DNA of 14,014 bases from JBMSHD01 sp049416425 (GCA_049416425.1 JBMSHD010000056.1:1-14014); one strand, 5' to 3'; positions 7,358 to 14,014 are shown, counted from the stretch's first letter. Program-made: numbers and translations. The notes: generated by a model not told the origin, from the letters alone.

Positions 7358-7696
7358 TCTTATCTCCTGATTTTACATTAACAACCAAATCGCGGAGTAT
7401 CATTCGTTGAAAAGGTAGTTCATCGGTTTTTACCCTATTAAGTTCAGATCATTTTGCCGTATGTATTGTTGCTGTGGCTGAACCTAATTATACTGAATAT
7501 ATTATATTCATAGTAAGATTAGATATCTATTGTGGTCAAAGCAAAATTAATAAAAAGAATATAAATTAAAAATATATTCATATATTGGTTTAGTTTAAAA
7601 TGAATGTTTTTCAACAGTGTAAATTATAATTTTTATTTACACGATAGTCACTATCTGTATAATGCCAGAAATCATGTTGAATAGGGTGAATGAAAA
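7358..7696. promoter_or_regulatory. divergent intergenic region with several dyads
   Basis: This 339-bp AT-rich region separates two divergent genes and holds no ORF of note. GAATATA and its complement TATATTC occur as a pair twice: as a 15-bp palindrome at 7495-7509 and as a wider pair at 7557-7579. A second group of dyads lies on the plus-strand promoter near 7617-7663. The repeated GAATATA half-site could be recognised by one regulator acting on both genes, which is inference. Confidence 0.4.
7617..7663 (+). promoter_or_regulatory. promoter of the phytochelatin-synthase-like gene with two operator-like dyads
   Basis: TTTACA (7636-7641), 16 bp, TATAAT (7658-7663) make a strong sigma-70 promoter 34 bp upstream of the ATG at 7697. 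The spacer contains the perfect palindrome GATAGT-C-ACTATC (7643-7655). A second dyad, GTGTAAAT (7617-7624) with ATTTACAC (7635-7642), overlaps the -35. A protein bound to either would block RNA polymerase, so repression is likely. The regulator is not in the window as far as can be seen. Confidence 0.55.
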
Positions 7697-8431
7697 ATGA
7701 TGCAAAAAAGACTATTAGGATTAATCAGTGGAGTTTCATTGGGGTTTGGCTTGATTTCAACGGCTGTTGCTAATACACAGCTGGCTGTTCCAAAATCATT
7801 AATTGCATTGGATTCAGAGCAAGGTAAGCAAATTTTCATGCAGACAAACCCAAAACATTTGGCTGACTATTGGCTGTTAAGTTCTTATTTTACCACAGAA
7901 AAAGGTCTGGCTTATTGTGCACCGGCTAGCATAGTAATGGTATTGAATGCTTTGGACAAGACACCGGATGTTGCTCCGGAGCATTCTCCTTATAAGATCT
8001 ATAACCAGAGCAATTTGTTTTATAATCAGACAATTCTAAAAAAAGGTATTACGCCTGCCAGAATTAATGGCCATGGCATGACATTGGATCAGGCGGCATT
8101 TGTACTTAAGCAGTATGCCGGTGATGTGGAAACCCATTACGGTAGTGACATTAAAAACATTGATGCTTTCAGAAATATATTGCTTAAAGCTATTGAGCAT
8201 AAGAGGCAATATGTCTTAATAAATTTTGCCCGAACGGGTATTGATGAAGTGGGTGGAGGTCATTTTTCACCACTGGCGGCTTATAATCAGAAAACCGACA
8301 GGTGGTTGATGTTGGATGTGGCCAGGTATAAATACCCATCGGTTTGGATTGAAACCAAAGCATTATATCAGGCAATACAGGGTGTCGATAGCAGTAGCCA
8401 TAAATCAAGAGGGGTGATTATTGTATCGTAA
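7697..8431 (+). CDS. exported phytochelatin-synthase-like cysteine peptidase
   Basis: A 244-residue protein of the phytochelatin synthase fold (papain-like). Residues 1-25, a basic start with a hydrophobic core and AVA at the end, form a signal peptide, so it acts outside the cytoplasm. The catalytic triad is visible: C74 in YCAPASIVMVLNAL, H189 in GGGHFSPLAAY and D207 in LMLDVARYKYPSVWI. Plant enzymes join gamma-Glu-Cys units of glutathione into metal-binding phytochelatins. Short bacterial homologues lacking the C-terminal domain, like this one, mainly hydrolyse glutathione to gamma-Glu-Cys and glycine, so a periplasmic glutathione-cleaving role is the more cautious reading. AGGGTG at 7683-7688 serves as ribosome binding site; a second ATG follows at 7700. 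It has a strong, probably repressed promoter. Confidence 0.82.
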   Translation: MMQKRLLGLISGVSLGFGLISTAVANTQLAVPKSLIALDSEQGKQIFMQTNPKHLADYWLLSSYFTTEKGLAYCAPASIVMVLNALDKTPDVAPEHSPYKIYNQSNLFYNQTILKKGITPARINGHGMTLDQAAFVLKQYAGDVETHYGSDIKNIDAFRNILLKAIEHKRQYVLINFARTGIDEVGGGHFSPLAAYNQKTDRWLMLDVARYKYPSVWIETKALYQAIQGVDSSSHKSRGVIIVS

Positions 8432-8580
8432 ACTGTGTCAAATCAGAAAGCAGTTGATATAGGTGGCATGATCTCAAAAGAATCTCAGAGCTGGAAAATA
8501 TTAAAAATAAGCCAATAGTCTGTAAAATCAGGGGACAATACGTTATGATAGGCATAAATTTTCCATAGTATAGAACATTG

Positions 8581-9243
8581 ATGGATATCATTAAGATTCA
8601 AGGCGAGCTTGGTTGGCTCGAGGCGATTGTTGAGACACCAGGAGAGGTTACTTATCCTGAGATAACGGCAGTATTATGTCATCCGCATCCCTTGTTTCAA
8701 GGAACCATGCATAATAAGGTCGTCACCACCATGGCCAGAGTATTTCGTGATTTGGGCATTCAATCGATTCGATTTAATTATCGTGGCGTTGGTGGTAGTG
8801 AAGGTGAGTATGGAGAGGGAGTTGGAGAGCTTGATGATACCCTAAAAGTTATCGAATATATTAAACAGCAAAAACCGGGACAGAAGCTTATTCTGGCCGG
8901 CTTTTCCTTCGGTGGGTCGGTGGCGTATAAGGCCGCCGCCATCAGTAGCGATGTTATGGCATTGCTGACGATTGCCCCTGCGGTGATTAACTTTCCGGTT
9001 GATGGTTTTAATGAACCTCAAATGCCATGGTGTGTGGTTCAAGGAATTGATGATGAGGTTGTCGATGCGGATGCGGTATTTGATGTTGTTCTTAAAAAAA
9101 CAAAAAGCGATGCCACGATTATCAAGATGAATGAAGTCGGTCATTTTTTTCATGGCAAATTGACCGATTTGAAACAAGAGCTGACGGATTACTTTCAACC
9201 GAGATTATCACGATTAAATCATGGCATTAAAAAGGAAATTTGA
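8581..9243 (+). CDS. alpha/beta hydrolase (CocE/NonD-like)
   Basis: A 220-residue cytosolic single-domain alpha/beta hydrolase. Near the N-terminus it has CHPHPLFQGTMHNKVV, the oxyanion-region motif of the COG2945-type hydrolases. The nucleophile elbow GFSFGG has Ser at about 109, an acid lies at about D158 in GIDDEVV, and the histidine is about H188 in VGHFFHG, so the triad is complete. FNYRGVGGSEG near 66-76 is also typical. The physiological substrate is unknown for this family. The ATG at 8581 was chosen; TTG at 8578 is also in frame, and no clear ribosome binding site precedes either. It ends 3 bp before hemF, so the two are very probably one transcript, although no functional link to heme is established. 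A candidate promoter, TGTAAA (8521-8526), 17 bp, TATGAT (8544-8549), lies upstream. Confidence 0.8.
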   Translation: MDIIKIQGELGWLEAIVETPGEVTYPEITAVLCHPHPLFQGTMHNKVVTTMARVFRDLGIQSIRFNYRGVGGSEGEYGEGVGELDDTLKVIEYIKQQKPGQKLILAGFSFGGSVAYKAAAISSDVMALLTIAPAVINFPVDGFNEPQMPWCVVQGIDDEVVDADAVFDVVLKKTKSDATIIKMNEVGHFFHGKLTDLKQELTDYFQPRLSRLNHGIKKEI

Positions 9244-9246
9244 GAG

Positions 9247-10167
9247 ATGAAAAAAACGCAATTTGATGATGAAATTATCGCTGTGAAAGCGTATCTGCTA
9301 GGGCTTCAGGATAGGATTTGTGAATCTCTGGCAGCCGTTGACGGTAAGGTTTTCCATGAAGATAACTGGTGCTATGAAAAAGGTGTCGGTGGCGGACGGA
9401 CTCGGGTGCTGGAAGGCGGCGATGTTATCGAAAAAGGGGGCGTGAATTTCTCCCATGTCAAAGGAGAGCAGCTGCCACCATCGATTATTAAGATGCGTCC
9501 CGAGCTTGAAGGTGCAAGTTTTGAGGCCATGGGTGTGTCGCTTGTTATCCATCCTGATAATCCTTTTGCGCCGACTTCTCATATGAACGTCCGTTTTTTT
9601 ATGGCCACAAAGCCAGATTCTGATCCAATCTGGTGGTTTGGTGGTGGCTTTGATCTGACGCCTTTCTACGGTTTTAAGGAAGATGTTATTCACTGGCATA
9701 GAGAAGCCAAAGCGGCGTGTGACCCTTTTGGTCAAGATCTTTATCAGCGCTATAAAACACAGTGCGATGATTATTTTTATCTGTCACATCGAAATGAGGC
9801 CAGAGGTGTTGGCGGTTTGTTTTTTGACTATTTAAGCGATTGGGAATTTGAGCGTTGTTTTGCCTTTATGCGCTCGGTGGGCGATCATTATTTAACGGCT
9901 TACTTGCCGATCATAAAGAGACGTAAGGATCAGGTGTTCAGTCAGAAACACAAAGATTTTCAGCGCTATCGTCGGGGGCGTTATGTCGAGTTTAATCTGG
10001 TAATTGACAGAGGTACACATTTTGGGCTTCAATCCGGAGGGCGTAGCGAATCCATCTTGATGTCGATGCCACCACAGGCGTCATGGAAATACGACTATCA
10101 TCCCGAAAAAGGATCGGCCGAAGAGCGGCTTTATCTTGATTTTCTGCCGCCTAGAGACTGGCTGTAG
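9247..10167 (+). CDS. hemF: oxygen-dependent coproporphyrinogen III oxidase
   Basis: A 306-residue protein matching HemF along its whole length (E. coli HemF is about 299 residues). It catalyses the O2-dependent decarboxylation of the two propionates of coproporphyrinogen III to vinyl groups, giving protoporphyrinogen IX in cytosolic heme synthesis. Recognisable blocks are GGGRTRVLEGG (about 48-58), the family block FAPTSHMNVRFF (107-118), WWFGGGFDLTPFYGF (129-143) and the signature RYVEFNLVIDRGTHFGL (245-261). Candidate conserved active-site histidines H102, H112, H151 and H181 are all present. AAGGAA at 9230-9235 lies 11 bp before the ATG. It follows the hydrolase gene by 3 bp. Its last 17 bp overlap the 3' end of the opposing lipase gene, leaving no room for an intergenic terminator. 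Confidence 0.97.
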   Translation: MKKTQFDDEIIAVKAYLLGLQDRICESLAAVDGKVFHEDNWCYEKGVGGGRTRVLEGGDVIEKGGVNFSHVKGEQLPPSIIKMRPELEGASFEAMGVSLVIHPDNPFAPTSHMNVRFFMATKPDSDPIWWFGGGFDLTPFYGFKEDVIHWHREAKAACDPFGQDLYQRYKTQCDDYFYLSHRNEARGVGGLFFDYLSDWEFERCFAFMRSVGDHYLTAYLPIIKRRKDQVFSQKHKDFQRYRRGRYVEFNLVIDRGTHFGLQSGGRSESILMSMPPQASWKYDYHPEKGSAEERLYLDFLPPRDWL

Positions 10168-11551
10168 CAGGTGTGGTGGTTTTGATGTCAAGCTGTTGTT
10201 TGATATATTGATATAATACCGCCTGAACTTCAGAGGTGGGATGGACGCGATCCCAGAACACATAATTCTCAGGGTTTTGACATTTCACACCGCTCTCGGC
10301 AACTTTGATGGCGGCGTTGATATCGGCTGTTCTTGGAATGGCCATGTTATAGACTTCATTTTGGTAATTGCTATTGGCTTGTGAGGTATAGCCGCCATTC
10401 CAGCATGAGTCTTTGGTATTGGTAATTTCAAGATTGTATTGCTTGTTAATCGTTGATGTGTTTTTGATCAGCGTCTCAAACAAAGTGTCGATATTAATCA
10501 GCTTAAACGTCTTGTCTGGATAGAGCATTTTGTAACTGTCAATGAGGCTTTTGAGTTTCATGTTGTGGAGCTTGCTTAGCTGTTCTGTAACAATACTATT
10601 GCCGTTATCATAGATGGTGGAAGGCGTCAGCCCCAAATTAGGCAGCTCGATCAGCACAAACGTATCGATGCCTTTATCAATCAATTTGGCCATGTTATTA
10701 TTGATGCTATCGATCACCTGATTAACGAGATTTATTTGATCCTGCTGGGGCATGTCTTTATTGGTGCTTAGATAATCATTGGCGCCGATCCAGATAATCG
10801 CCAGAAATTGATTGTAGTTTTTCCAGTTTTTGAGTGTGGCATTGGTTTCAAAGGCTTGTCTCTCACCATTTAAGGAGTAAGGCAGATATTCGCCAACATG
10901 AAAATAGGCTGTCGCACCACCCACGGCATAATTGCTGAGCTCTATATTGTGTTTTTGCAGATCATTTTTAAACAGTTTTGCCCAGACATTACCATTGGAG
11001 AACATGCCATTATAATAAGGGGGTGATTTGGGAATGATGCCTTGTGTGTATTCAAACAGCGTTCCTTTATCGGAGAGGCTGTCGCCAAACACCAGAACAC
11101 GATTGATATTTTTCATAATGGCGCTGTTTTCAAGGTTGATATCAGAGGGGCAGGCGGTAATGGTAAAAGTCGGTGTGCCTTCCCATGAATGCCAGCTTTT
11201 CGAAATTTGATCAATGGCAATATTGCCTTTAACCTCACGTGAGTCCATGTAGTTAGCCTGCCAGTCATCATGTAACCAGAAAATTAATGAGCCTTTTATC
11301 TGACCATGGTGTTTAAAACCAATGCCTTTACTGGCATCTTTGAGATAGCCAAGTGCTCTAGCTGTCCCGCTGTCTAAAGTAAGATTTTTATCAAGGCGCT
11401 GTAAGGAGTTATCACCCTGAATAAATTCTACAGTATAAGGACAGTTATTACCGATGATTACATCGGCGCCGGCTGTGGCAAATCCTGCAACTGGAGTGGC
11501 TACTATGGTGGCTATAACTAGTTTCAGGGTGTTATGTATGGATTTTGTCAT
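10151..11551 (-). CDS. secreted GDSL (SGNH) lipase/esterase with an extra N-terminal domain
   Basis: A 466-residue exported hydrolase. A signal peptide covers about residues 1-27 (cleavage near FATA). Residues 28-138 form an extra domain beginning GADVIIGNNCPYTVEF, with cysteines C37 and C134 that could form a disulfide. The SGNH catalytic domain follows: block I FGDSLSD with S158, block II glycine near 211 (NYAVGGA), block III IGAND with N258, and block V FWDRVHP with D434 and H437. This arrangement is like the secreted phospholipase/thermolabile-hemolysin group of GDSL enzymes, so phospholipid or lysophospholipid is a reasonable but unproven substrate. The N-terminal domain could not be assigned to a family. 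It converges on hemF with a 17-bp overlap. Codons are similar to its neighbours. Confidence 0.87.
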   Translation of the reverse strand: MTKSIHNTLKLVIATIVATPVAGFATAGADVIIGNNCPYTVEFIQGDNSLQRLDKNLTLDSGTARALGYLKDASKGIGFKHHGQIKGSLIFWLHDDWQANYMDSREVKGNIAIDQISKSWHSWEGTPTFTITACPSDINLENSAIMKNINRVLVFGDSLSDKGTLFEYTQGIIPKSPPYYNGMFSNGNVWAKLFKNDLQKHNIELSNYAVGGATAYFHVGEYLPYSLNGERQAFETNATLKNWKNYNQFLAIIWIGANDYLSTNKDMPQQDQINLVNQVIDSINNNMAKLIDKGIDTFVLIELPNLGLTPSTIYDNGNSIVTEQLSKLHNMKLKSLIDSYKMLYPDKTFKLINIDTLFETLIKNTSTINKQYNLEITNTKDSCWNGGYTSQANSNYQNEVYNMAIPRTADINAAIKVAESGVKCQNPENYVFWDRVHPTSEVQAVLYQYIKQQLDIKTTTPATASL

Positions 11552-11591
11552 ATTGGATGTTCACTTTACTGTTAAATCATCTCTATTCTAT

Positions 11592-11620
11592 ATTTAATCA
11601 AAATATTTATAATTTGTAAA
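11592..11620 (-). promoter_or_regulatory. candidate promoter of the GDSL lipase
   Basis: On the minus strand, TTTACA (complement of 11615-11620) is followed after 17 bp by TTAAAT (complement of 11592-11597), about 40 bp upstream of the ATG at 11551. The surroundings are very AT-rich, so chance matches are easy. Confidence 0.33.
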
Positions 11621-11717
11621 AAATATTATTTTTATTATTTTTTTAAATGTGATGAGGTGAGGTTGTGCATATTTCTAAAAACTCGACCCAATTTTGTCAT
11701 TGTTGTGATGCTAATAA

Positions 11718-11966
11718 ACTGAAAACTCCCCAAAATTTTGCCATTGCTCTTATGGCCATAAATAGAGGGTAATTTGCCATCCATGGACAGCTTTGTCCTG
11801 GATTACCACGCCGTCCTGGCTCGTAATGACGTTGTCAGACGTCGTCATTGTTGACAAGGAAGTCAGCAATCCAGTTTACCATGGATGGTTACCCTTACGA
11901 TTTCAATGACAATACATTGAAATCACTGCCTCAAGAGGCAATTATTAAAAATGGGGAGTTTTCAGT
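11718..11966. mobile_element. MITE-like element with perfect 15-bp terminal inverted repeats
   Basis: ACTGAAAACTCCCCA (11718-11732) is matched exactly by its complement TGGGGAGTTTTCAGT (11952-11966). AATAA flanks both ends (11713-11717 and 11967-11971), as expected of a 5-bp target duplication. The interior has nested dyads: GGGTAA/TTACCC with CCATCCATGG/CCATGGATGG, CTGGATT (11798-11804) with AATCCAG (11868-11874), and AATGACG (11825-11831) with CGTCATT (11843-11849). There is no transposase frame. It therefore looks like a short non-autonomous transposon able to form a cruciform. The parent IS family was not identified. The rest of the gap between the lipase start and the small ORF is AT-rich without other features. 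Confidence 0.55.
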
Positions 11967-12055
11967 AATAAACACAAGATAATTTTCATAGCAAAGAATA
12001 CCATCATAATTTTATCCAAATTAACCAGAGTTAATGGATAATAAATTTTATATTT

Positions 12056-12260
12056 ATGATGAAAAGTATGAAAAAATTAATGTTAGCAGCCGGTTTATTG
12101 ACAATGAATGTATCCTTTGTGGGAATTGGAGCATCATGTATCTCGGTTCAATCAAGCGTTGCTATAGCTTTGGGGTGGATGGGTTAGAACATTGGCAACA
12201 GAACAATGTTTTAAGCAGTTTGAAGCGTTTATTGATGGTGCGACTGACATCTATTGCTAA
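12056..12260 (+). pseudogene. possible frameshifted small secreted protein
   Basis: From the ATG at 12056 a 43-codon frame reads as a good signal peptide (MMKSMKKLMLAAGLLT..., likely cleavage near IGA-S) and stops at 12185-12187. In the next frame, open from 12168, a second piece (GWVRTLATEQCFKQFEAFID...) continues to a TAA at 12258-12260. Joining the two at the G-rich stretch 12171-12183 would give a protein of about 67 residues, so a single-base change may have broken a small exported protein. A third frame on the same strand is open from 12034 to 12267 (77 codons) but looks less protein-like. No family is recognised, and all of this may be chance. Its end overlaps the stop codon of the Hsp70 gene on the other strand. 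Confidence 0.25.
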
Positions 12261-13619
12261 CGGATAGTCTCAAATTCAAGTTTCCAGTTATCAGCGCTTT
12301 CTACGGCTCTAGCGGTGACTTCAAGGGTGCCAATTTCGGTGTGCATGGTGCTGATATAAACCGGCACCATCTCACCATTTTTATAGTTATCGGCCGATAG
12401 GGTCAGTCTCAATGGTTGTAACTCACTCAAGTCGGCATTCTGCCAATCCTCGATGATATCACCGAGCTGATCATCCATACGACTGTTGGCGGCAAAAAAT
12501 CGAAACTCAACCGGTTCACCGACAACCAATGAAAAGGCTTCCGCCTCATAGGTTTGAGACTCACCGTTTTCCATTCCTTGTGGAGCGATACAAAGCGCCT
12601 CAATCGGTGGTTCAAAGCCAGGAATGGCCGGCATGGGCGATTCGATACCAATATAGAAGGAATGCGATGAGCCGCCGCGGATGCGAATGCCATTACCGTT
12701 TAAGCTATCGGCAAACACACTGGCACCAAAGCTCACGGAAGTATCATAATCGGCACCGCCAAGCTCAATGGCTTCCTCTTTATCTGCCTCGACCAGCCAT
12801 TTATTGACGCTGTTCATAATGTGCTGACGCAGTGTATCGGATTTCAACACCCCACCATTAAACAGCACGGCTTTTGGTGCAATAAAGCCTTCACCATGCT
12901 GCGCTTGTTTGCTTAAAAACGCCGCCAGATGCCGGGTGATCGCCGCATCTTGAGCATAATTTAAGGACAGTCTGGAGATACCGGTTCTTAGGTTTTGTTT
13001 GGGTTTCTCATCAATATTGACGCTGGGGAAAAAGCCGGATAAGACGATTTTTTCGATATCGATTCGTGACAGGGTTTCTTTGACGGTTTTGCCAAAGAGT
13101 TTTGATGAACGCCCGGGAATGACGACGGCTATGTCTTTCAGTTCGGTATCACTTAGGAGTTTTTCCTTAGCATCACGACAGGCATGTACCAGCGCTTGCA
13201 CCTGCCAGGCTTCAAGGGGCGCGTCTTTTTTGATGAAACGCTGTTGTATTTCCATGGCCAGCATCAAATCGATATTATCACCACCGATTAGGATATGATC
13301 GCCCACGGCAATACGCTTGAAACCGAGCTGTCCCTCCTCGTCTTCTACGGCGATCAGTGAGAAGTCGGTGGTGCCGCCACCGATATCAACAACAAGAATA
13401 ATATCGCCCGCTTTCAGCTCATCACGCCAGCTGTCGCCTTTATTGTTAATCCAGCCATATAGTGAGGCTTGAGGTTCTTCCAACAGCGTTAGCTGTTCAA
13501 AATCACATAATCTGGCGGCCTCTGCGGTTAAATCCCGAGCGGCTGGCTCAAAAGAAGCCGGGATGGTGATGACGACCTTTTGTTGAAACAGTGGGGCTTG
13601 AGGAAAGGCTTCATTCCAA

Positions 13620-13667
13620 CGCTGCGAGACATGGAGAGCGGAACGCGAGGTCGAGTAGACCCGGGTA
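13620..13667 (+). repeat. 48-bp direct repeat, copy 1 (left end of the insertion)
   Basis: Starts CGCTGCGAGACATGGAGAGC and ends ACCCGGGTA. All 48 bases are identical to 13967-14014. The bases just before the two copies differ (A at 13619, T at 13966), which sets the shared left boundary. Confidence 0.9.
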
Positions 13668-13857
13668 GTCTTGCGCTGTAAACAGCAAGCGACGTGCCGT
13701 AGGCGCCAGAGCGAAGTCTGTGAAACAGCTTGTACCCAAGGCGTAGAGTAGAATCGGAGACAGTTGCCTGCTCGGAATGAACGCAGTGAATTTGTGAAGG
13801 TATGCTGGCGAGGCGGACGTCCCGGGCAAAATTTATGCCGCCGAGGATAGCCGATTC

Positions 13858-13883
13858 GATTTTGTATATGGATATACAAAATC
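13858..13883. repeat. 12-bp perfect palindrome at the right end of the insertion
   Basis: GATTTTGTATAT (13858-13869) and ATATACAAAATC (13872-13883) are exact complements around GG. It lies 20 bp inside the right end of the element and is AT-rich while the rest is GC-rich, so it may be a subterminal recognition hairpin. Confidence 0.65.
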
Positions 13884-13966
13884 TATTATGAGGCCCGAGG
13901 CACCCAGGTGCTTTTAATATGTTCAAGATAAAGTGTATAGGCCTCAAGAGGTGATAATTTCTCAAT

Positions 13967-14014
13967 CGCTGCGAGACATGGAGAGCGGAACGCGAGGTCG
14001 AGTAGACCCGGGTA
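13967..14014 (+). mobile_element. structured insertion element, copy 2 (truncated by window end)
   Basis: The last 48 bases of the window repeat the left end of the 285-bp insertion without a mismatch and in the same orientation, 347 bp from copy 1. It follows directly on Hsp70 coding sequence (the AIEKLSP segment on the minus strand), so it appears to be a second insertion in the same gene. The rest of the copy and its right junction are outside the window. Confidence 0.7.

Larger units (their letters stand above)
13619..13903 (+). mobile_element. 285-bp structured insertion element, copy 1
   Basis: This sequence splits the Hsp70 gene cleanly: left flank ATTCCA and right flank CCAGGTGC reconstruct STW-NEAF, with CCA on both sides as a possible 3-bp duplication. 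It is more GC-rich than its surroundings and full of self-complementary pairs: GGTC (13649-13652)/GACC (13658-13661), GGGTA (13663-13667)/TACCC (13733-13737), CTGT/ACAG with a GAA loop (13718-13728), GGCGG (13812-13816)/CCGCC (13838-13842), and a 12-bp AT-rich hairpin at 13858-13883. No protein motif is recognisable, although all three minus-strand frames are largely open. No terminal inverted repeats were seen. The element strand is arbitrary, taken as that in which both copies begin CGCTGCGAGACATGG. A mobile structured RNA, such as an omega-RNA/HEARO-like remnant, or a MITE are both possible. Confidence 0.6.
12257..13966 (-). pseudogene. Hsp70-family protein gene, interrupted by insertions, 5' end outside window
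   Basis: From 13618 down to the TAG at 12257-12259 the minus strand encodes 453 residues of an Hsp70/actin-fold protein. It starts NEAFPQAPLFQQKVVITIPA and continues with EEPQASLYGW, the ATPase phosphate-2 motif VVDIGGGTTDF, IGGDNIDL, SGFFP and the adenosine motif LFNGGVL. The C-terminus ends GTLEVTARAV...LEFETIR. This is the long-known but poorly characterised Hsp70 group related to DUF3731-type proteins, not DnaK. The preceding part, LSPLEAYTLYLEHIKSTW, lies at 13904-13966 in the same frame. Between them is a 285-bp insertion with TAA TAG stops near its entry, and a second copy starts at 13967. The phosphate-1 N-terminus is off the window. As DNA reads, full-length protein cannot be made; reading through from a TTG at 13879 is an artefact of the insertion. 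Confidence 0.8.

Noticed and set aside
8842..9198. Minus-strand 118-codon frame
   Set aside because: Antisense shadow of the alpha/beta hydrolase.
9298..9735. Minus-strand 145-codon frame inside hemF
   Set aside because: Antisense shadow of a clearly conserved hemF.
12257..13879. A single 540-residue open frame as a complete Hsp70-like protein
   Set aside because: Its first ~87 residues come from the inserted element (TTG start) and have no Hsp70 character; the real upstream Hsp70 residues lie beyond the insertion at 13904-13966.
13619..13903. Group II intron
   Set aside because: The gene-strand start GTGCC only loosely resembles GUGYG, no 3' AY end fits the reconstructed exon junction, and no domain V was found. 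Group I core motifs were also not seen.
13528..13965. 145-codon minus-strand frame across the insertion
   Set aside because: It runs in a different frame from Hsp70 and mixes element and out-of-frame Hsp70 bases; openness in several frames reflects composition, not coding.
13620..14014. CRISPR array
   Set aside because: Only two copies, 347 bp apart, with a 48-bp visible repeat and Hsp70 coding sequence between; no regular short spacers or cas genes.

Overview
This window looks like chromosomal DNA of a gammaproteobacterium with moderately AT-rich, compact coding. Evidence is the aerobic hemF gene, a Bcr/CflA-type efflux pump, and several exported enzymes of types seen in host-associated or biofilm-living bacteria: an EndoH-like GH18 glycosidase, a phytochelatin-synthase-like peptidase and a GDSL lipase. 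The species cannot be fixed from the sequence alone.

Layout. (1) Bases 1-1372: the tail of an unknown upstream gene, then a two-gene overlapping pair of a SAM methyltransferase and a zinc-binding GFA-family protein. (2) 1373-1793: a gene-poor stretch with a strong dyad. (3) 1794-3679: a PadR repressor divergent from a Bcr/CflA-type MFS exporter with a shared promoter region, the classic arrangement of a repressor controlling its pump. (4) 3680-5333: a low-GC patch in which a membrane fatty acid desaturase lies between a decayed IS3-type OrfA and a truncated IS4-like transposase, so it is probably acquired DNA. (5) 5418-7357 (minus strand): a quinone-oxidoreductase-like reductase followed by the secreted GH18 enzyme, divergent from (6) 7697-8431, the exported phytochelatin-synthase-like protein, across a 339-bp region rich in dyads. 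(7) 8581-10167: an alpha/beta hydrolase followed 3 bp later by hemF, probably an operon. (8) 10151-11551 (minus): a secreted GDSL lipase whose 3' end overlaps the 3' end of hemF. (9) 11552-12260: a MITE-like palindromic element and a possible frameshifted small secreted protein. (10) 12257-14014 (minus): an Hsp70-family gene broken by insertions.

The most unusual feature is at the right edge. The Hsp70 gene is interrupted by a 285-bp, GC-rich, strongly self-complementary sequence. A second copy with identical first 48 bases in the same orientation begins only 63 bp further into the gene and runs off the window. The 63 bp between them translate as Hsp70 in the same frame. This is best read as a non-autonomous mobile element or mobile structured RNA that has hit one gene twice. 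Its family could not be assigned.
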